Positions 37,001 to 50,733 of a stretch of DNA of 64,000 nucleotides are shown piece by piece. Made by a program: the position numbers and the translations under genes. Where the stretch lies: the NCBI RefSeq assembly GCF_051020985.1, contig NC_135012.1, positions 13,332,451-13,396,450 of the forward strand. Direction: 5' to 3'. The number at the start of each line of letters is the position of its first letter. Position 1 is the first letter of the stretch. The notes under the pieces were generated by a model. That model was not told the DNA's origin and did no database searches. It was given only the letters and a program-made list of their open reading frames with translations. The DNA is from Nomia melanderi (lineage: Eukaryota; Arthropoda; Insecta; Hymenoptera; Halictidae).

Positions 37001-37464
37001 CCGATTTTCGGCTCGCAGAGCCCGCAGGCTCAAGGTCCGACGAATGGGCAAAAGTCGATTGTATTGAGGGATCCTCTGCTGACCGCGTTGAACGGGTTGT
37101 TCACGATATTTTCCTTCCTAGCCGGCAGAGACGGCGAGGTGTCCCAACAAACCCATTTCATACTCCAGTTCCTTCGTCTCATGGTGCAGTGCGGCAAGGA
37201 TAGAACTCGCATCGTTTTGCAAGGGATGCCGCAGACGTTGGTGAGAGAGACCTGCAACCTTTCTCGTTTCGAGATTCGTCGCGGAACCGAATCTAAAATG
37301 TTCTTTTTCTTCCTCAGGTCCCCTGTCTTCTGAAAGCACTGCCGGAATTATTCACGACTGATATACTGTTACGATTCTACGATATTCAGACTGCGGCCGG
37401 ACGCAAGGCAACTGCGAGAGATCTCTGCATGCTCAGAAATATTACTCTAAAGCCGACGAAGTAG
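34078..37464 (+). CDS. MED24: Mediator complex subunit 24
   Basis: This is a tail-module subunit of Mediator, which couples activators to RNA polymerase II. Seven exons: 34078-34182, 34243-34368, 34441-34777, 34840-36361, 36424-36714, 36793-37240 and 37318-37464. Phase closes to 991 aa; the human protein is about 989. The start at 34078 was chosen because it puts SLKALLLRAWRERWSDLQW near the N terminus, as in the family; an in-frame ATG at 34054 is an alternative. Other matches are NLADCILQQALVGLGPNQLV, LSYLKHSLSSQLVSY and, after the basic patch SSRKRVRRDLDAEELD, the conserved C-terminal half. Alpha-helical repeats fill the protein; there is no catalytic domain. It is convergent with Nipped-A, their stop codons being 711 bp apart. 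Confidence 0.95.
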
Positions 37465-38175
37465 CAGCGAGAACCTTTTTTTTTTACTAATTAACGACAC
37501 TCTGGGACGAGTGCGCCGATTTAGCGGAAACCGGGCGATAAGTATGAACGATAGTGAGATGTCGGTTATATTATTATTTTAAAATATACGGATTTAATAC
37601 GACTCGACTAGACTGATGCCCGAGCATATCCCTCCCGCGGCCACAAGGATGTGAGAAATCACGGAACTGAGAATAATTGTTTCAGACACTTTATTCTTTC
37701 CCCTTCATGTTTCTCCGCTTTTTTTTTAGATTTATAAACAGATCTATAAATAACGCTTATATTTAAAATTATGTACAGTAAATGATACACGTAGTATTCT
37801 CGAGGCGAGAAATTTTACACGACATATAAACACGTGGTAAACGAAATTCACTGACGCAAGAAACGCGCGCGCGATCATAACCACTCCGTTTGTAGAGTTA
37901 CAAAAGAAAACGCACCTTGTGTCACCTTACATCCCTACAGAAATATTTACACGAACGCAGCGACTACAAAACAAACGAAAGAGAAGGTAATGGTAAACGA
38001 ATCGAGAGATCCGGAAGCCGAGAAGCGTCGATCGCCTTGGACGGTTCCCGCGTGGAATTGAAAGTAATGCGAATAATGATACAAATTCATCGAATGAGAA
38101 CCGTCCAGGACGATCGACGTTCCCAGCGCCTGTTCAACAATGGAAGCACGTGTAGGCCAGTTCGGAGGGCGCGTT
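37465..38175. other. Shared 3' region of MED24 and Nipped-A
   Basis: These 711 bp separate two convergent stop codons, so both 3' UTRs lie here and may overlap. A minus-strand AATAAA at 37690-37695 could end Nipped-A transcripts. No canonical plus-strand AATAAA was found for MED24; variant hexamers are present. Confidence 0.5.
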
Positions 38176-41100
38176 TTACAGCCACGGATGCCACGACGGG
38201 TCCATTCTGCACAGATTGTCGTGGCTGTTCGCTGCAGCAACCAGCGTGCTGACTTTGCTATCGGTCCCGTCGAAATTCGCCAAGGAGTTCAGCCTGGAGA
38301 CGATCGCGGTGACCGCACGAGTGACCATTGTTATCAGAAGCTCGCCCTTCATGTCTGTCGGCGCTTGCGACGCGTTCTCTGCATCTTCCTGTTTCTTATT
38401 GTGATCCGCGATCACTTCGTCGCGCAAGATTGCACGTAGAATCGTGTGTACCTTGAAGGATGGTTGCACTAGGCATCGCGCTGTGGCGATGGCGCTTGCG
38501 GTCAGCGGCCCCGAGACACCTGCGCACAATTCATTTACTTCCAGCGTGCGAGATTCGATTTACTCTTGTACCATCGGTGAAAGAAATATCGCGATATGCT
38601 TTTACGTACCTGTACTCGTCAGAAATTCGAGGATATTCGGTGTCAGACGGAACGGGACTGGCCTATTGGCATCTAGCTCGCCGGACGTGTCGTCAACATC
38701 GAACTTGAAGTAAGCGATGTTGATCAGACCCGAGTCCTGATGCACGTACATCATGTCCGGATTCAGTCTCGTCAAGTGGAGCACATACTCGGCGAAACAG
38801 GCCAGGGATAATTGTAATGTGAACTGTAAGATAGAAGTGATGTTAGGCAAGCTCTATTCGACTTGGTCAGTATTAGAATTAAAGTGTCATTTTATTCTTA
38901 TGCGTATACCATTTTCCTGAACGTCCAGTAATCGGTGGCACCCGGGAACGTCTTCACCGCCCAGTCTTTCAACATTGTCCTGGCGACCATAGTGGTTTGC
39001 ACTTCCTTCAGTATATCCCTGAGAACCTGATGACTCGCTTGCGCGCCTCTTGCCTGCACCGTCGCCAACCTCTCGTAATACCTAGCTATAGGTGCATCGT
39101 GTTCTATTCCTAGTTTCGCACAGCCTTGTTTGTAAATGTCCAGCAGGGAGACCGAGGCGGGGTTGTCCTCGACGAGTCGCATCTGCGGCGAAACCGCGAC
39201 GACTCGCGGCACCGTGAAGTGCAAGAACCTCCTGGAAGTCTCCTTCTGCTTAGCCAAGTAGTGGTTCAGCATTCTCAGCAGTTGCAGGACGCGTTCCTCG
39301 CGTCTCGCATCGCCTAAACCGGCGTCGTTCACTACCAAGTACGGGTACAGACGACCATTGTGGCCACGAATGCGTAACCTCCTGGCCGCTGTGTTGTGTC
39401 GTTGGACCACTTCCACCCTAGGCATGAACCTGGCTATCCTCACGTAGTAGTGAGAGTGTTTGGGCAACAGGAATTCACCGGGAAGTTCCACCTCCGCGGT
39501 CTTCAGGCTGAAGTTGCTGAGGAACCGACACTTTTCTTCGATCAGGAAAGACCTGCCGAAAATCGTTCAATGTTACAACGTGTTTGACACCTAAGCAGAA
39601 TGTAAATTACACCAGTTTCGAAATAAACACTCACTTTGGTAATTGCTTCGTCTTTCCTTCGAGAATCTTGATCCATTTCTTCAGCTTGCTGATCAAATTG
39701 TGGAGCAGCCTCGCCTCGGGCACGGTAAAGTCGAAGTCGCTAGTGAATTGACCTTTCATTTTCTGGAAAACGGGATCCTGGACGGTAGCTTGTGCCCTGC
39801 GCGCCAATGATTCTGAAGCCGCCGAGCCAAATGTGTTGTTCACGTTTTGAGACGGAGATATGTTCTCTGCGATTTACAGAAATCGTCTGTGAGGATTTCT
39901 TTCTGGCAGATCGAAGGGAAACTCGGGAACAACGAACTTCTTACCTATGCCGATGCCGAACGTCGAGACCAGCTTCTTTACAAAGTTCAAGGTGTGAGGC
40001 GTGATGGTGGCCTCGCTGACAGCTCCACGGTTCTCGAATGCTATCGCGTAACACTTCGCCAAGCCTTGCCTCAGTTGCCTGAGAACCTCTTCGTACCACG
40101 TCTCCCTGAACCACACCATCTGGAAAACGCACGTGACTCGATTCGAATCGTCGAATTGAATGAGAGGTTTTCACACAATGAAAACCAACCTGATCTACGA
40201 TTCCTTCCAAGCTGGACAAAATAGTCGGATGAATGTCCCTCTGCATGTGCATGATCTTCGAACACCTCCACATGGGCGGCGTGGCTCTGATCGGTCCTGT
40301 TTCAGGTACTCCTTGTTGCTGAACATTCCCCCCAGCTCCGCGACCCTCGACGCCTTCCTGATTCTTTCCAGCAGCCAGTTCCGCGCTCTTGTATCTCTCG
40401 CGTTGTTCGATCTTCAGCGTTAAGTACAGAGTCCGGATCGAGAAGTACACCGCTTGCGGGAACACCCGGCCGACTTGGCTGAGCAGATTCAAGATAACGT
40501 TGCCCTCGTGTCGCACCAGGCACATCAGAAGCTGAGGTATCCAGGGCAACCACTGAATAGGAGGCACCCCCACCGCGTATTTGTCCACGGCTTCCATAAG
40601 AGAGAACTTGTCGTCGTCGTAGGTCAGAAGCCACAAGACTTTCGCCAGATACTTCCTAGACTTCGACTCGTTCTGGTGTCTGCAGGCGTGAAGGAAGCAA
40701 GTGATCGCCGAGATCCCGATGGATATCTGACGAGCGTCTCTGGTGAATATGTGTTCCAGATAGTCGCCCCAAAGGGCCCAAGCTTTCACCAAGGTGTCGT
40801 GGAGTTGCACAGCGGCGGAGAACGCCTTGTTCGCGTCGTCCGACCGGCCGATTTGCGACAGAAGCATCCCCTTCAGCGCGTAGAACTCCGCGGTCATCTC
40901 CTTGGTGAAGTACCTGAGGTTGGTCGACTCGATCACCTCGAGACCTTCCTGCAGCTCGTTCTTCCCGCTGACGGAGGCCATCTGCAGGTAACACTTGACC
41001 TGCTGTCTGATCTTCTGGAAGCAGTCGACGATGGGAACGCTGGGGATCGTGTAGATCCTGGACAACGAGTCCAAGCACACTCCGCAGAGGTTGTGCTTCC

Positions 41101-44100
41101 TAGCGATCTTCCCGAAGTGAATGATCGCCTGGACCGACGCGTGCACGCCGAGCATCGCGTGGTTGGTCGTTTGGTCCTGTTGAGAGTCGTAGTGGCTCGA
41201 GATGAACGTGTAATGGTGCTGTCGCCAGGTGAAGATGTCCGACCAGTGGCTCAGGTCGTCCGCTATCACCGGTAACCGATTCCTCCAGGTCTTCACGATA
41301 GCTTTCATATCGTGCAACGACGTGCTCCTGCCGTGCAACAGTCCCTGATGGATCTGCATGGCCTCCTGTAGCTCCATGATTTGCTGAGCAGCCTGCAGCA
41401 GCGGCAGGTGCACGTGGCTGACGATGTGAGGCAATCTGCGCCACTCGCGCATGCAGAGACCGGAAGCCAGCTCCACGTATCGTTCCACAGCGTTCAGGTG
41501 CTGGTCCTCGCTGTTGCATATCGCGAGGAAACCGCGGTACAAGTTCACCTGGAAAGAAGAAGCTATGATCTATGTTCCAATAAATATAAACACAAATGTA
41601 AATAAATATTACCTTCCAAGCCATCTCCTTCGGACAGTTGTGTTCCACCTGCGCAAGAGCCTCCTTCATCATCGTCCAATTCGGGATACGCCAAGAGCTC
41701 TCCAGAATCAAGAACGGATTCTTCTCCGCCTTCTTGCTACCGTAATCCAGCAGCAGATCCCATTGGTTCAACTCCTTCGCGCATCTTATCCAGTGTTGCT
41801 CCCAAAGCATCGCCTCCCGCTGGATCTTGAAAGGAGCGGGAGTCGAGACGTAGTCCTGTTTGAACTTGGACATGGCCACGTCGTACGCTCCCTGAGCCTG
41901 CTCGAAGAAACCCTGTTGCTCCAACGCAGTGGCCTGAAGGGTCTCCTTGTAATGAGCATGCTTCTGCCAGAGGCCGGACCACATGTCCTCCTCGCAGAGC
42001 AACGAGTACATGTCCGACAACGAGTCCAGGATCTCCGCGTGAGGACTGTTGTCCGGCTCGAAGTCGTAGCAGTCCGACTCCCTCTTGATCTTGAACTGGT
42101 TGTTCCCGTTGTCGAAAGCCATCTGTTCCAAGCTGAGCGTCATCCTGTGCCAGAGGTTGTGCGATCTGCCCAGGTACTTCATCAAGGCTGGCCTCATAGG
42201 CACCGCTGGATTGCAGTGGGATATCGCCTCGACGAACGTGGCGATCGCGCTGGGATGACAGTCCTTTTGAATCACGTGCGTGCCGCTGCAAATGAAAGGC
42301 ACCACTTCCGCTATCAAGGTGTTGTGCTGGTGTTCGTCCAGTATACTCCAGATCCTGGGGAAAGTGTCCAGCCAGACTCGCTCCGCCAGGTTCGTGTCCA
42401 TGTGACAGAGTTGCGCCGCAGCCAGCAGCAGCTGTTCCGTTCGGATCTTTTTCGCGTGTTCGATGAATTCTCCCTGTTTCACTATCAACTGCGTCAGGGT
42501 GGTCTTCCCCGCGGTGGCGATTTCCTCCGGAATAGTCGACGAGTCTGCGTTCGACAGGTCCATGTCCAGTATCTCGTCTTTCACGTCGACCGTGTCCGAA
42601 ATGTCTTGCGGCTCCTCCTTGATCGAGCTGTATATCATGAAATTCTTGTGCTCCTCGCTGTCCGCCATGTTTATTACGGACGTCACGCTCGGTAGCAACG
42701 TGTCTTGGTTCGACATTTGAATCTGAGTGCTCGAGTTCGCGGTGACGAGCAGCAGTTCGATGCACTGCTTGATCCAATAATGAGGGCCGATCGCGTCCCA
42801 GCTCTGGCTGCATATGATGTAGAGAAGCCTGTCGTGCAGCCGCCTTCTCATGGACCCATCGAACACCTCGAAGAACTTTGCCCTTATCTGCGGCTGGATG
42901 CAACGCAGACCGGACAGGAACGCCGGCTCCAATTTCGACGTTAATTCCGAGGATTTCAAAGTCTCGTCTCGGTAGATGAAATTGACGAGCTCCAGGAATT
43001 GCCTGTTCAGCTCCAGGTCGTCCGGGAATCGCTTCTCCACGTACTGCATCATTTTCACCAGTAGAATCGACTTCTCGCGAAGACTGGGCGCTTGGTTCAT
43101 CGCAATCGGATTCTTGTTCTTCATCCACTCCTCCAGCATCTTCGTGATCGCTTTCATCACCTTGATGTCTTGCGTTTTCTCGATCAAACCGACCAGGATC
43201 GAACCGATGAACGATTTCCTCATTTCCACGCCCATCACCATCACTCGATTCTTCACGAGGTCGAGGCTGAGGATCAGTAACTCGCTGCCGACAGGATTCG
43301 CCTCTGCCTGAGTCGAATGCAGATGATCCTTGGCCATTCGATGAAGAACCCTCATGAACGGGGTGATCAGTCGATCGATGTAGCTCTGATTATTCGTGCA
43401 GGCCGCCTTCAGCATCATCAGGGTGCCGAACAGCGTGCTGGGGGTAGCCGCGGTGTTCTTTTCGTACGTCGCCAAACCATCCACTATAAATTTACCAACG
43501 GTTGTGTACAGAGTGTCCAGCTCTTCGTACTTTGACGCGACGGTGGAGGAAGTCGGTTCTGCGGGGAAAATAGTCATCAATCTTGACAGTAACCCATGCA
43601 CCAGTCTGATGACTTTGGTATTGCTGCTCGCGATGCAGGCGCCGATGCCTCGTTGCAGGGACTTGAAGCTCGCGAGTATCTGCTCCCTCTTCATCACGCC
43701 CAGCAAGAACGTCAAGACCTCCAGGGCTGTGCAGATGTTCCCATAGATTGGCTGAGCACTGTCCACGCTGGCCAGAACTTTGTCCAGCCAAGCCAGCTTC
43801 AGGTCGCAGCTCTGAGGCCAGACGTCGGGTTTCAGAGCCATTTTCAGCAAAGCCACGCAACGTCTGGAGAGCTGTTCGCCCGGATTCCCGTGGATTGTAG
43901 TCACGTCGTTCACTTGGCAAGCCAAACGAAGCAAGAAGTTGAGGATCGCGTCAGCGTGAGCCCTCTCGATCGGTTTCGTGGATCCTGGTTCGATCCTAGG
44001 TAGAATCACAGGCACCGTGGCGTTGCCCGTGGCGCCTTGAGCAGTCATTCGCTTGGTCCCCGCAGGATCATCGTTTATAGGTCTCTTCACTGATCCCTGA

Positions 44101-47100
44101 GCTCCTCTGGTGCCACCGGATTCGGCGCTCTCCGCTTCGTCCTTGATCCTGTGAAGCTCCCACTTTATGATCACCTCCGCCAACTCGACCGCCAACCTCC
44201 TGTGCTCGATCGTAGCGGTAGGACTGAATCCCAGCCTCTGAATAGAATTCACGATATGCTGCACCAAATGATGCCTCACGGGGTAATAGACTTTGTAGTG
44301 TCTGACCACCAGTTGGAGAATATGGAACAGCTGCTGCATCGAATGTCCTTCCTCGACGATGATCTTCTTGGTCCAGTGAGTGAGCATCGTGTTGCCGTCC
44401 TCCATTCTGACCGGCATGGCCGGAGTCAGGATCTCCAATGCCTGCCTCACCACGTTCCTAGCGTCCAGAGCGTGCGCCTTCAGCAAACTGTGGAAAACTT
44501 GCAGAACGATCCTCTTGTGGATGGCGAACTTCGCGATGATGTGACTCAGAAGCAAATGGCCGTGATATCTCGTCGTCGGGTCGACGCAGTTCTTGCCGAG
44601 CAGACATGGCCAGGCGAACGTCATCAATCTTCGCAGCTTGTTGCCTTGCCTCTTGTTGGTCACGTCGTGAATGTGCTGCGAGGCCTGCTCCACCAGGAGG
44701 CACGAGAACTGGAGTAGAGAGATGCGAACGCAGTCGGCCGATCCGAACGGATTGTCGGGATCGATGATCTTACTGATGAAAACGGACACGACGTTCTCTG
44801 GGTTATCTTGATAAGGCATCGGCGCACCTCCGACCAGTTTGGTGCCCTCTCCTCTCTCGAAGCTCACCGCGAAACAGGGAATGATGATCAATTGCAGAAC
44901 ATTCGCCTTCAATTCTTGAGACAGGTTGTTCGTGGGGAAGTGGTCGACAAATCTAAAGAACGCGCTGCGTTTCCACTCCACCGTGAACTCCTGAGCTACA
45001 GTGTGCTCCAAAAAGTCCCTCAGGAATTGGAAATCCGGGATGAACCTGTCGCAGGTCGCCCTCAACAGCTGGAAAAGTAGATCGATGTCGTTCGAATGGT
45101 GACGGAAGTAGTGCAACAGAATCTTGACTATGAGCTTCGGCTCCTTCCAATGACAATAGTCCACGCTCTCGACTTTCTTGTGCAACGCTTGGTACTCGTC
45201 GTTGCACCAGATCTGCTTCAACGCGCCTACCAGCTGAGTCTGCGTCGACAGCCACTGTTCGTCGAATTTAATCAGCACGGCGATGATCTTGATCGCCTGA
45301 TGTTGAAGCTCGCTCTTCTCGACGTGGGTCAGGTTCGAGTTGGTCTGAGAGTGCGCGAGCAGCATCGTGATCAACCTCGCTGTGCTGTTGTGCAACACGT
45401 CGCGGAATGGCTTCCCGTCTTTCTGCTTGATCAGGAACTCTAGGTACTTGCTCCATTGTCGGTCCTTGATGTTATTGTCGTGTAGGAATAAATTCAGAGT
45501 CTCCGTCGGGTAGCGCAGCAAGAACTTCATCAGAGGAATTCGGAATGGGCTGGACACTTCGACCATCAGCGACTTTTCCGTTTGCAAAACAAGCCTGCAA
45601 AGCACATCGATGAACTTCGGAGTAGCTGCAGGGATCTCGTGGAAGATCCCTATAATAGTCGCAATCTTCTGTTCGTTCTCTCCGGACTTCGATATGCCTT
45701 TGTGAGCCTGTATCAAATTCTCCAAAAGCTTCTTCAAGTGCTGCAGCAACTGCTCGCAGAGTGTAATACTGAAAGTGCTGGGAAACAGTTGAGTCAGGTA
45801 CGAGAGTCTTTTCACGCAGTTCAGACTCAGGTTTCTGTGGTCGCCTAGAGTCAACAGCATCGGTCGCATAATGGCGTGGACAGCCTCCATGTCGATTTGA
45901 AAGCCAGCGATGAATTTCTGCATGCATTCGAAGGCTGCTTCCTGCAGTTCAGCGTTCGGTTTCTCCAGAGCTTTGTACAACACACCGAAGATCTTTTCCC
46001 TGCACGACACTATGTAATGACAAGCAGCCAGAGCCCTCAACGCTGACTTTCTCAGCGGAATAAGATTCGAAACGGACTTGTAACAAGGCAGCTTGTTCAA
46101 GCTCGCGTCCTCTGCCTCGCTGAGAGCCAGCAATTCTTGAAAGAACACCTTGTGCTCCATCACCGTCAGATCGATGGTGAAGAGTCTGGGATTCAGCGTA
46201 GTGCAGAAAGTGTTGCCATCCATGAGACCGATCTGAGCATTGGCGGGTTGATGTCTGAGCAAATGCTTCTTAGGCGGGATCATGTCCGCCAGAACTTCCT
46301 TGTGAGGCTCCATTACCTCGGTAACAGTTTTATTCTGTATCTCTGCGAGCAGTCTCAAGGAAGCCATAGCCTGTTCCCGCACCAAACTATGAGGAGACGT
46401 GACTTGCCTGACCAGCTCGTGAGTGACTTCGTACAAGCTTTTGTTCTGCGCCTCTATCAGCTCGGTGTTCCCGTCTTGTATTCCGGGATTCACGCAGACT
46501 CGCAGCATCTTTTCTAAATTCGCTTTGGCCATATCTATGGCTCCGTTCGATACTTCCTCCGTCAAGTCCATCATCACGAACATTAGAGCCTTTAGGAACA
46601 CGAACAGATGATTCAGTACCCATTTGGTCGCCATCCTCTCGAACAGAAACTTGATGGCTATGCAGCCGCCCAACTTTGCGTACCAAGCTCGCTCGTAACA
46701 AAGAGAGCACATCTTCTCCGCCAAGTATTCCATTAATGGCAGTTGGCAGGCTCGCTCCTTCGAGCCCAGAATATTCGTCGCGGTTTCGAGGATCAAGACC
46801 AGAGCTAAATGACCAGACTTGTACAACTCCTTTTCCTCGTGGCCCATGATGACCGCCAGAGCGTCGATCAGGACTAAGGGATCCTGGCCTTGCATACGAA
46901 CTTGTCTTCCGGTCAAACAGAAGGGTCCAGCTTGCTGGGCAATCGCGACCATCGTGTAGTGCCTCACGATTGACACAACGGTTCCTAATACCGAGTGCCT
47001 CAATTCTTTGATCTCAGCGGCGACGAACAGACCCGTCAACGCCGTCTGCTGAACGTTCCTCGCGACGGCGTCTGGACACTTGTAATGAGGACCCTGCTGA

Positions 47101-50100
47101 TGAGGGATTTTAGCTTCCTTGAAACCAGGATGCATGAAGAGTTTGTAAAGTATAGCATTGTTGTCGTCCAGTCGCAAAGAAGCTGCCAGGTAGCAACTGA
47201 TCACTTCCCAGCATTGTCTACGATAAAACGAATCGGTGTTGTTCGATTTCAACGCGTTGAATGCGGTCTCGATGACCTTCTCTACCGTGAAATCGATGGG
47301 TTTAGTGGGCTCCTGGAAGTAGACGACGATGGCAGGTGAATTGGTCTCGCGATCGTTGTACTCCAGCTTCTGGGGCTCGATCATCATCTTTCTGTTGCCA
47401 CCGCCGAATTTACCCAGAACCCGAAAAGCCACGTGAGCCTGGTCTGTCGGATTATGCAAAGTCCTCCACAATGCCTGCATCAGATCGGCTCGTACCGGTT
47501 GTATGTGTTCGTAAAGGAAATCGGGTTGAAGGTTGTCCACGCAGAGTTCGAGGGTTCTCAGTCCTTGGCTGACCAAACAGTAGCTGCCGTTCAAGGCTGA
47601 CACGAGAGGGTCCATCAGCATCGGCAAATAAGGCAGAAGAGAGCTAAGCCTCACTGGGACAGTAAGGCACAATTCGACGAACAGGTCCTTCATATGCTGC
47701 CTGTGCAGACCGGACTGCAGTCTATTCAGGCCCTCCAACATGTTCGGAAGCAGAGGTAGGAATTCTTGATACAAAAGGTCATGAGAACCGCCTCCGATGG
47801 ATCTGAACAAAGCGCGTAGCAGGAGGAAATAGTTGTACGGTTCTTTCGCGGACATGGCTAATTCTATCGCTCGATTCACTATTTGATTCAAGTGTGGCCT
47901 CAACATGTGCTCGTTCTCCGCGGGAAATAGGGACACACTGCCGAATACCAATTTAAACAGCCTCAAATACAAATTGCTTCTTTCTACGTTCGATCCCATA
48001 TCACCCATTCGCTCCAGCAGGTATTCAACCAGTATCGTTGCAAACGTCGACGATATAGTCGGACTAGACAGGAACGCGCTGCCGATGATCTGCAGCGCGC
48101 AATTCTTAAAAATCCTCTCGACCATGTAGTCGATGGACGTCGAGAAAATTTCTTGGAATGTCTGAGGGTTCATCTGAGTGAACACGTTCCCGAATAGTTC
48201 AAGGACCTCCTTCTCCTCCCTGGTACGAATCGTTTGAGACTGGGCTGGTCTTCCTGGCTGAGCGATGGCTCCAATGGTGGGGGGACCGATCGTGTAGATA
48301 TCCAACGCCGGCAGCGCCCATTTCACTAGCTTGATGTAAACCAGCGTCTCCTTCGATTGAAACTGATTAGACTGTGTCACTTCTCCGGTCTTGGAATTGA
48401 TGCAATTCGAAGTGATAGCTTTAGCGCCGTGCACTAAACTCTTCACCAGGTTCCTGTAATCCGCCACGTTGAAGCTCATCGCCTGGGAGGAAGGGAAACC
48501 GAACTTTGACTTCCCGGTCTCCTTCTCCTCGTTCAGATCAGGAATGACCGGCTTGACATCCTCCGTTTTAACGTCCACGCCAGGCGGAGTCAATTGCTTC
48601 GCCTTATTGCGCAGAATCGGTATGTATATCTTCGCGATCGTCTTGAATTTCAAGACAAATACCAAGAGAATCCTCATCAGCAGCTCTCTGCCCTGAGTGC
48701 TGTTCTCCGCGTCGGACCTCTGTCGCACTGTGTCCACCAGGTTCATCAGAAGTTTACAAGAAACCATCTGCACCGCCGTCGGAAGACTCTGATCGAGCAA
48801 ATTCTTGCTGTACAGGTGCACGGCTCTAGACACGTCGCTCAATGGTAACATTAATCTGACGTGATGGACCAAGTCCGCGAGAGTCGAGTACGCTAACGGT
48901 CTCAGCGATTCGTGAGTCGTCCAACCCCTACCTATGAATATGTCCTCGTCGAAGAAGCACTCCATGTGCGGTATGAATTTGTTCCGCAGATCAGTAGCCA
49001 ATATGTGTCTCGACGCTATCACTAATTCCTTTCGCAGGTGCGCCACTTCCATGGGGCACAGAGTGAACAATCCCAGGATACCCTTCACCAATATGGAACT
49101 ATGCTGGGACACCACCTCTTGATAGATCCGAATCACGTACGCTAAAAAGGACAGGGTCTTGATCTGAGCTCCCATGAAGTCGACGAACACTTCTTTGTTG
49201 AAGCCAGGCGACGCTCTGTGTTGAGGACTCGGCTGCAGAGTGATCGTCGTTATCACCAGAGGGATGAAGTCTGAGACGTCCTCGTGCACGTTCTGCTTGT
49301 ACAATTGGTTCATTAGCACGACGATGATCGGTAGCTCCTGGAGCACTTTCAGGGATAATACTGCCTTAGGAATGAGATTGTACTGGAAAAAAAAAATGGT
49401 TTTCTTTCTCAATGAAAATGTGCTCTTTAACCAACCGTATCGTATCTCGAATGCTACGCGAGAATTACTTACTGTAACTACTGTGCCATCTGCTGCTTTC
49501 TTCTCGCTCTGTATAGCTGTGATAGTGAACGTTTCTTTCAGTAACGCGTCTATGTTTATCTCCGACAAATCCTTCACCCTCAACGGTGGACGAGGCTCGA
49601 ATATTTTTGGTAGATTCTGTGGTAACTCACTGTACACTGATTTTACAAATTGCAGGAAATATTGTATCTGCAAGAGACACAGAAAAGTAGATGAAATACC
49701 ATTAGGATTCAAGAGGAAGCGATCCATGGTCACGTAATTCTCACCTCCGCGTTGAAAGACGGTTTGTACTGTTTGTGCAGCTCGATGATGATCCTCAAAC
49801 AGACCAGCACGTTCTCCTCGTTGTCAGTTTCGAGCAGCTTCGACATCAAGCTTAATATCTGTTTCACGTGCGGCCGAAGATAGTCGTTGCTGGGCAGTCT
49901 GTGTATCATCTCCAGAATTAATTTCCTCACTTGCTGTATGTTGTATTCCGATATGAAGTGCGGTTCGCCCTCTTGTAAGATCTTCAAAAATATCTTCATC
50001 ATGTGATCGAGAAATGCTGGATATTGCGAGGAGCACATGATCACCTGCAGAACGAAGCAATCGCGGTTCAGTCTATCGCTCCGTCGAGAATGCATTACGT

Positions 50101-50247
50101 TCGTCGACTATTAGAGGATACCTCGAAATTCTCCGACAATTCTTGGGCGGCCTTCAGTTTCAACTCGTCCTTTGAAACCGGATCGGCCAACATGGTCACG
50201 TACGACCGGTACGTGTTCATTTGCGTCACGGGATCCGGTGGTGCCAT
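38176..50247 (-). CDS. Nipped-A: Nipped-A / TRRAP (Tra1), PIKK-family scaffold of SAGA and Tip60
   Basis: This is the giant scaffold that activators contact to recruit SAGA and Tip60/NuA4 acetyltransferases to chromatin. Ten exons: 50247-50122, 50044-49745, 49667-49473, 49382-41613, 41548-40190, 40119-39945, 39866-39635, 39552-38910, 38823-38610 and 38519-38176. Phase closes to 3785 aa, close to the 3790-3860 of fly and human. The N terminus has the family block NEENVLVCLRIIIELHKQ. HEAT-type helical repeats fill about residues 1-2500, the FAT region about 2500-3250, a PI3K-like domain about 3390-3700, and the FATC tail ends DNLCRMDPSWHPWL. As in the family, the kinase-like domain lacks catalytic HxxDxxxxN and DFG motifs (LINIAYFKFD stands there), so it is a pseudokinase. 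Exon 4 alone is 7,770 bp. Confidence 0.97.
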
Positions 50248-50733
50248 TTTGATTGTTCAATCAAAGCTTTTTCTTTACGCTACTGGTCTGGTCCATTAGA
50301 AAAACTGCAAGCAATCAAACATACGTCGTCATCACTGTTCCACGGACCCGATGCAAGATACATAGCTCCCGCGAAATCAATGAGATACGCTTTAGATTAT
50401 GTAAACAACCCCTAGCAACCACCCTTTATCGTATCTCCGAGCATTTACCCGAGTTCCAAGATTCTTTGTACTTTTTATTGCAATTTTATTGGATTTCAGG
50501 CAACGATAATAAGTATTCTCTATAGCGATCCCTAAACGACGAAGATACGTTATAGCTCGCTGACGGCGTCCTGTCCCTAAAGTGGAGATGGTAGCGAAGT
50601 GTGAATATATATCCACACGGTATAAAGGCTCGCGAAATTCTGGGCACGATCTCAGTACCCTTGCAATGTTGCTGGTAACCTGATGCGACAGAGAATAATT
50701 TGTGAACGAGTAACAACAATTAGACGGTGAAAA
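50248..50733. promoter_or_regulatory. Divergent promoter region, Nipped-A and NWD2-like
   Basis: Only 486 bp separate the two start codons, so both promoters must lie here unless either gene has a distant 5' UTR exon. The NWD2-like side has a TATA and initiator. No TATA was seen on the Nipped-A side, as is usual for a housekeeping gene. Confidence 0.65.
50621..50656 (+). promoter_or_regulatory. TATA box plus initiator of NWD2-like gene
   Basis: TATAAA begins at 50621 and an arthropod initiator TCAGT lies at 50652-50656, putting the predicted first base (the A of TCAGT) at 50654, 33 bases downstream. The ATG would follow after an 80-base leader. Motif match and spacing are seen; use as a promoter is inferred. 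Confidence 0.6.

Noticed and set aside
41451..42695. A 414-aa plus-strand open frame antisense to Nipped-A, plus several other long antisense frames (for example 42128-43128 region and 40454-41275)
   Set aside because: They are shadows of the strongly coding minus-strand frame. Their compositions (runs of His, Arg, Gln, Val) follow from the opposite strand's codons, and none looks like a family.
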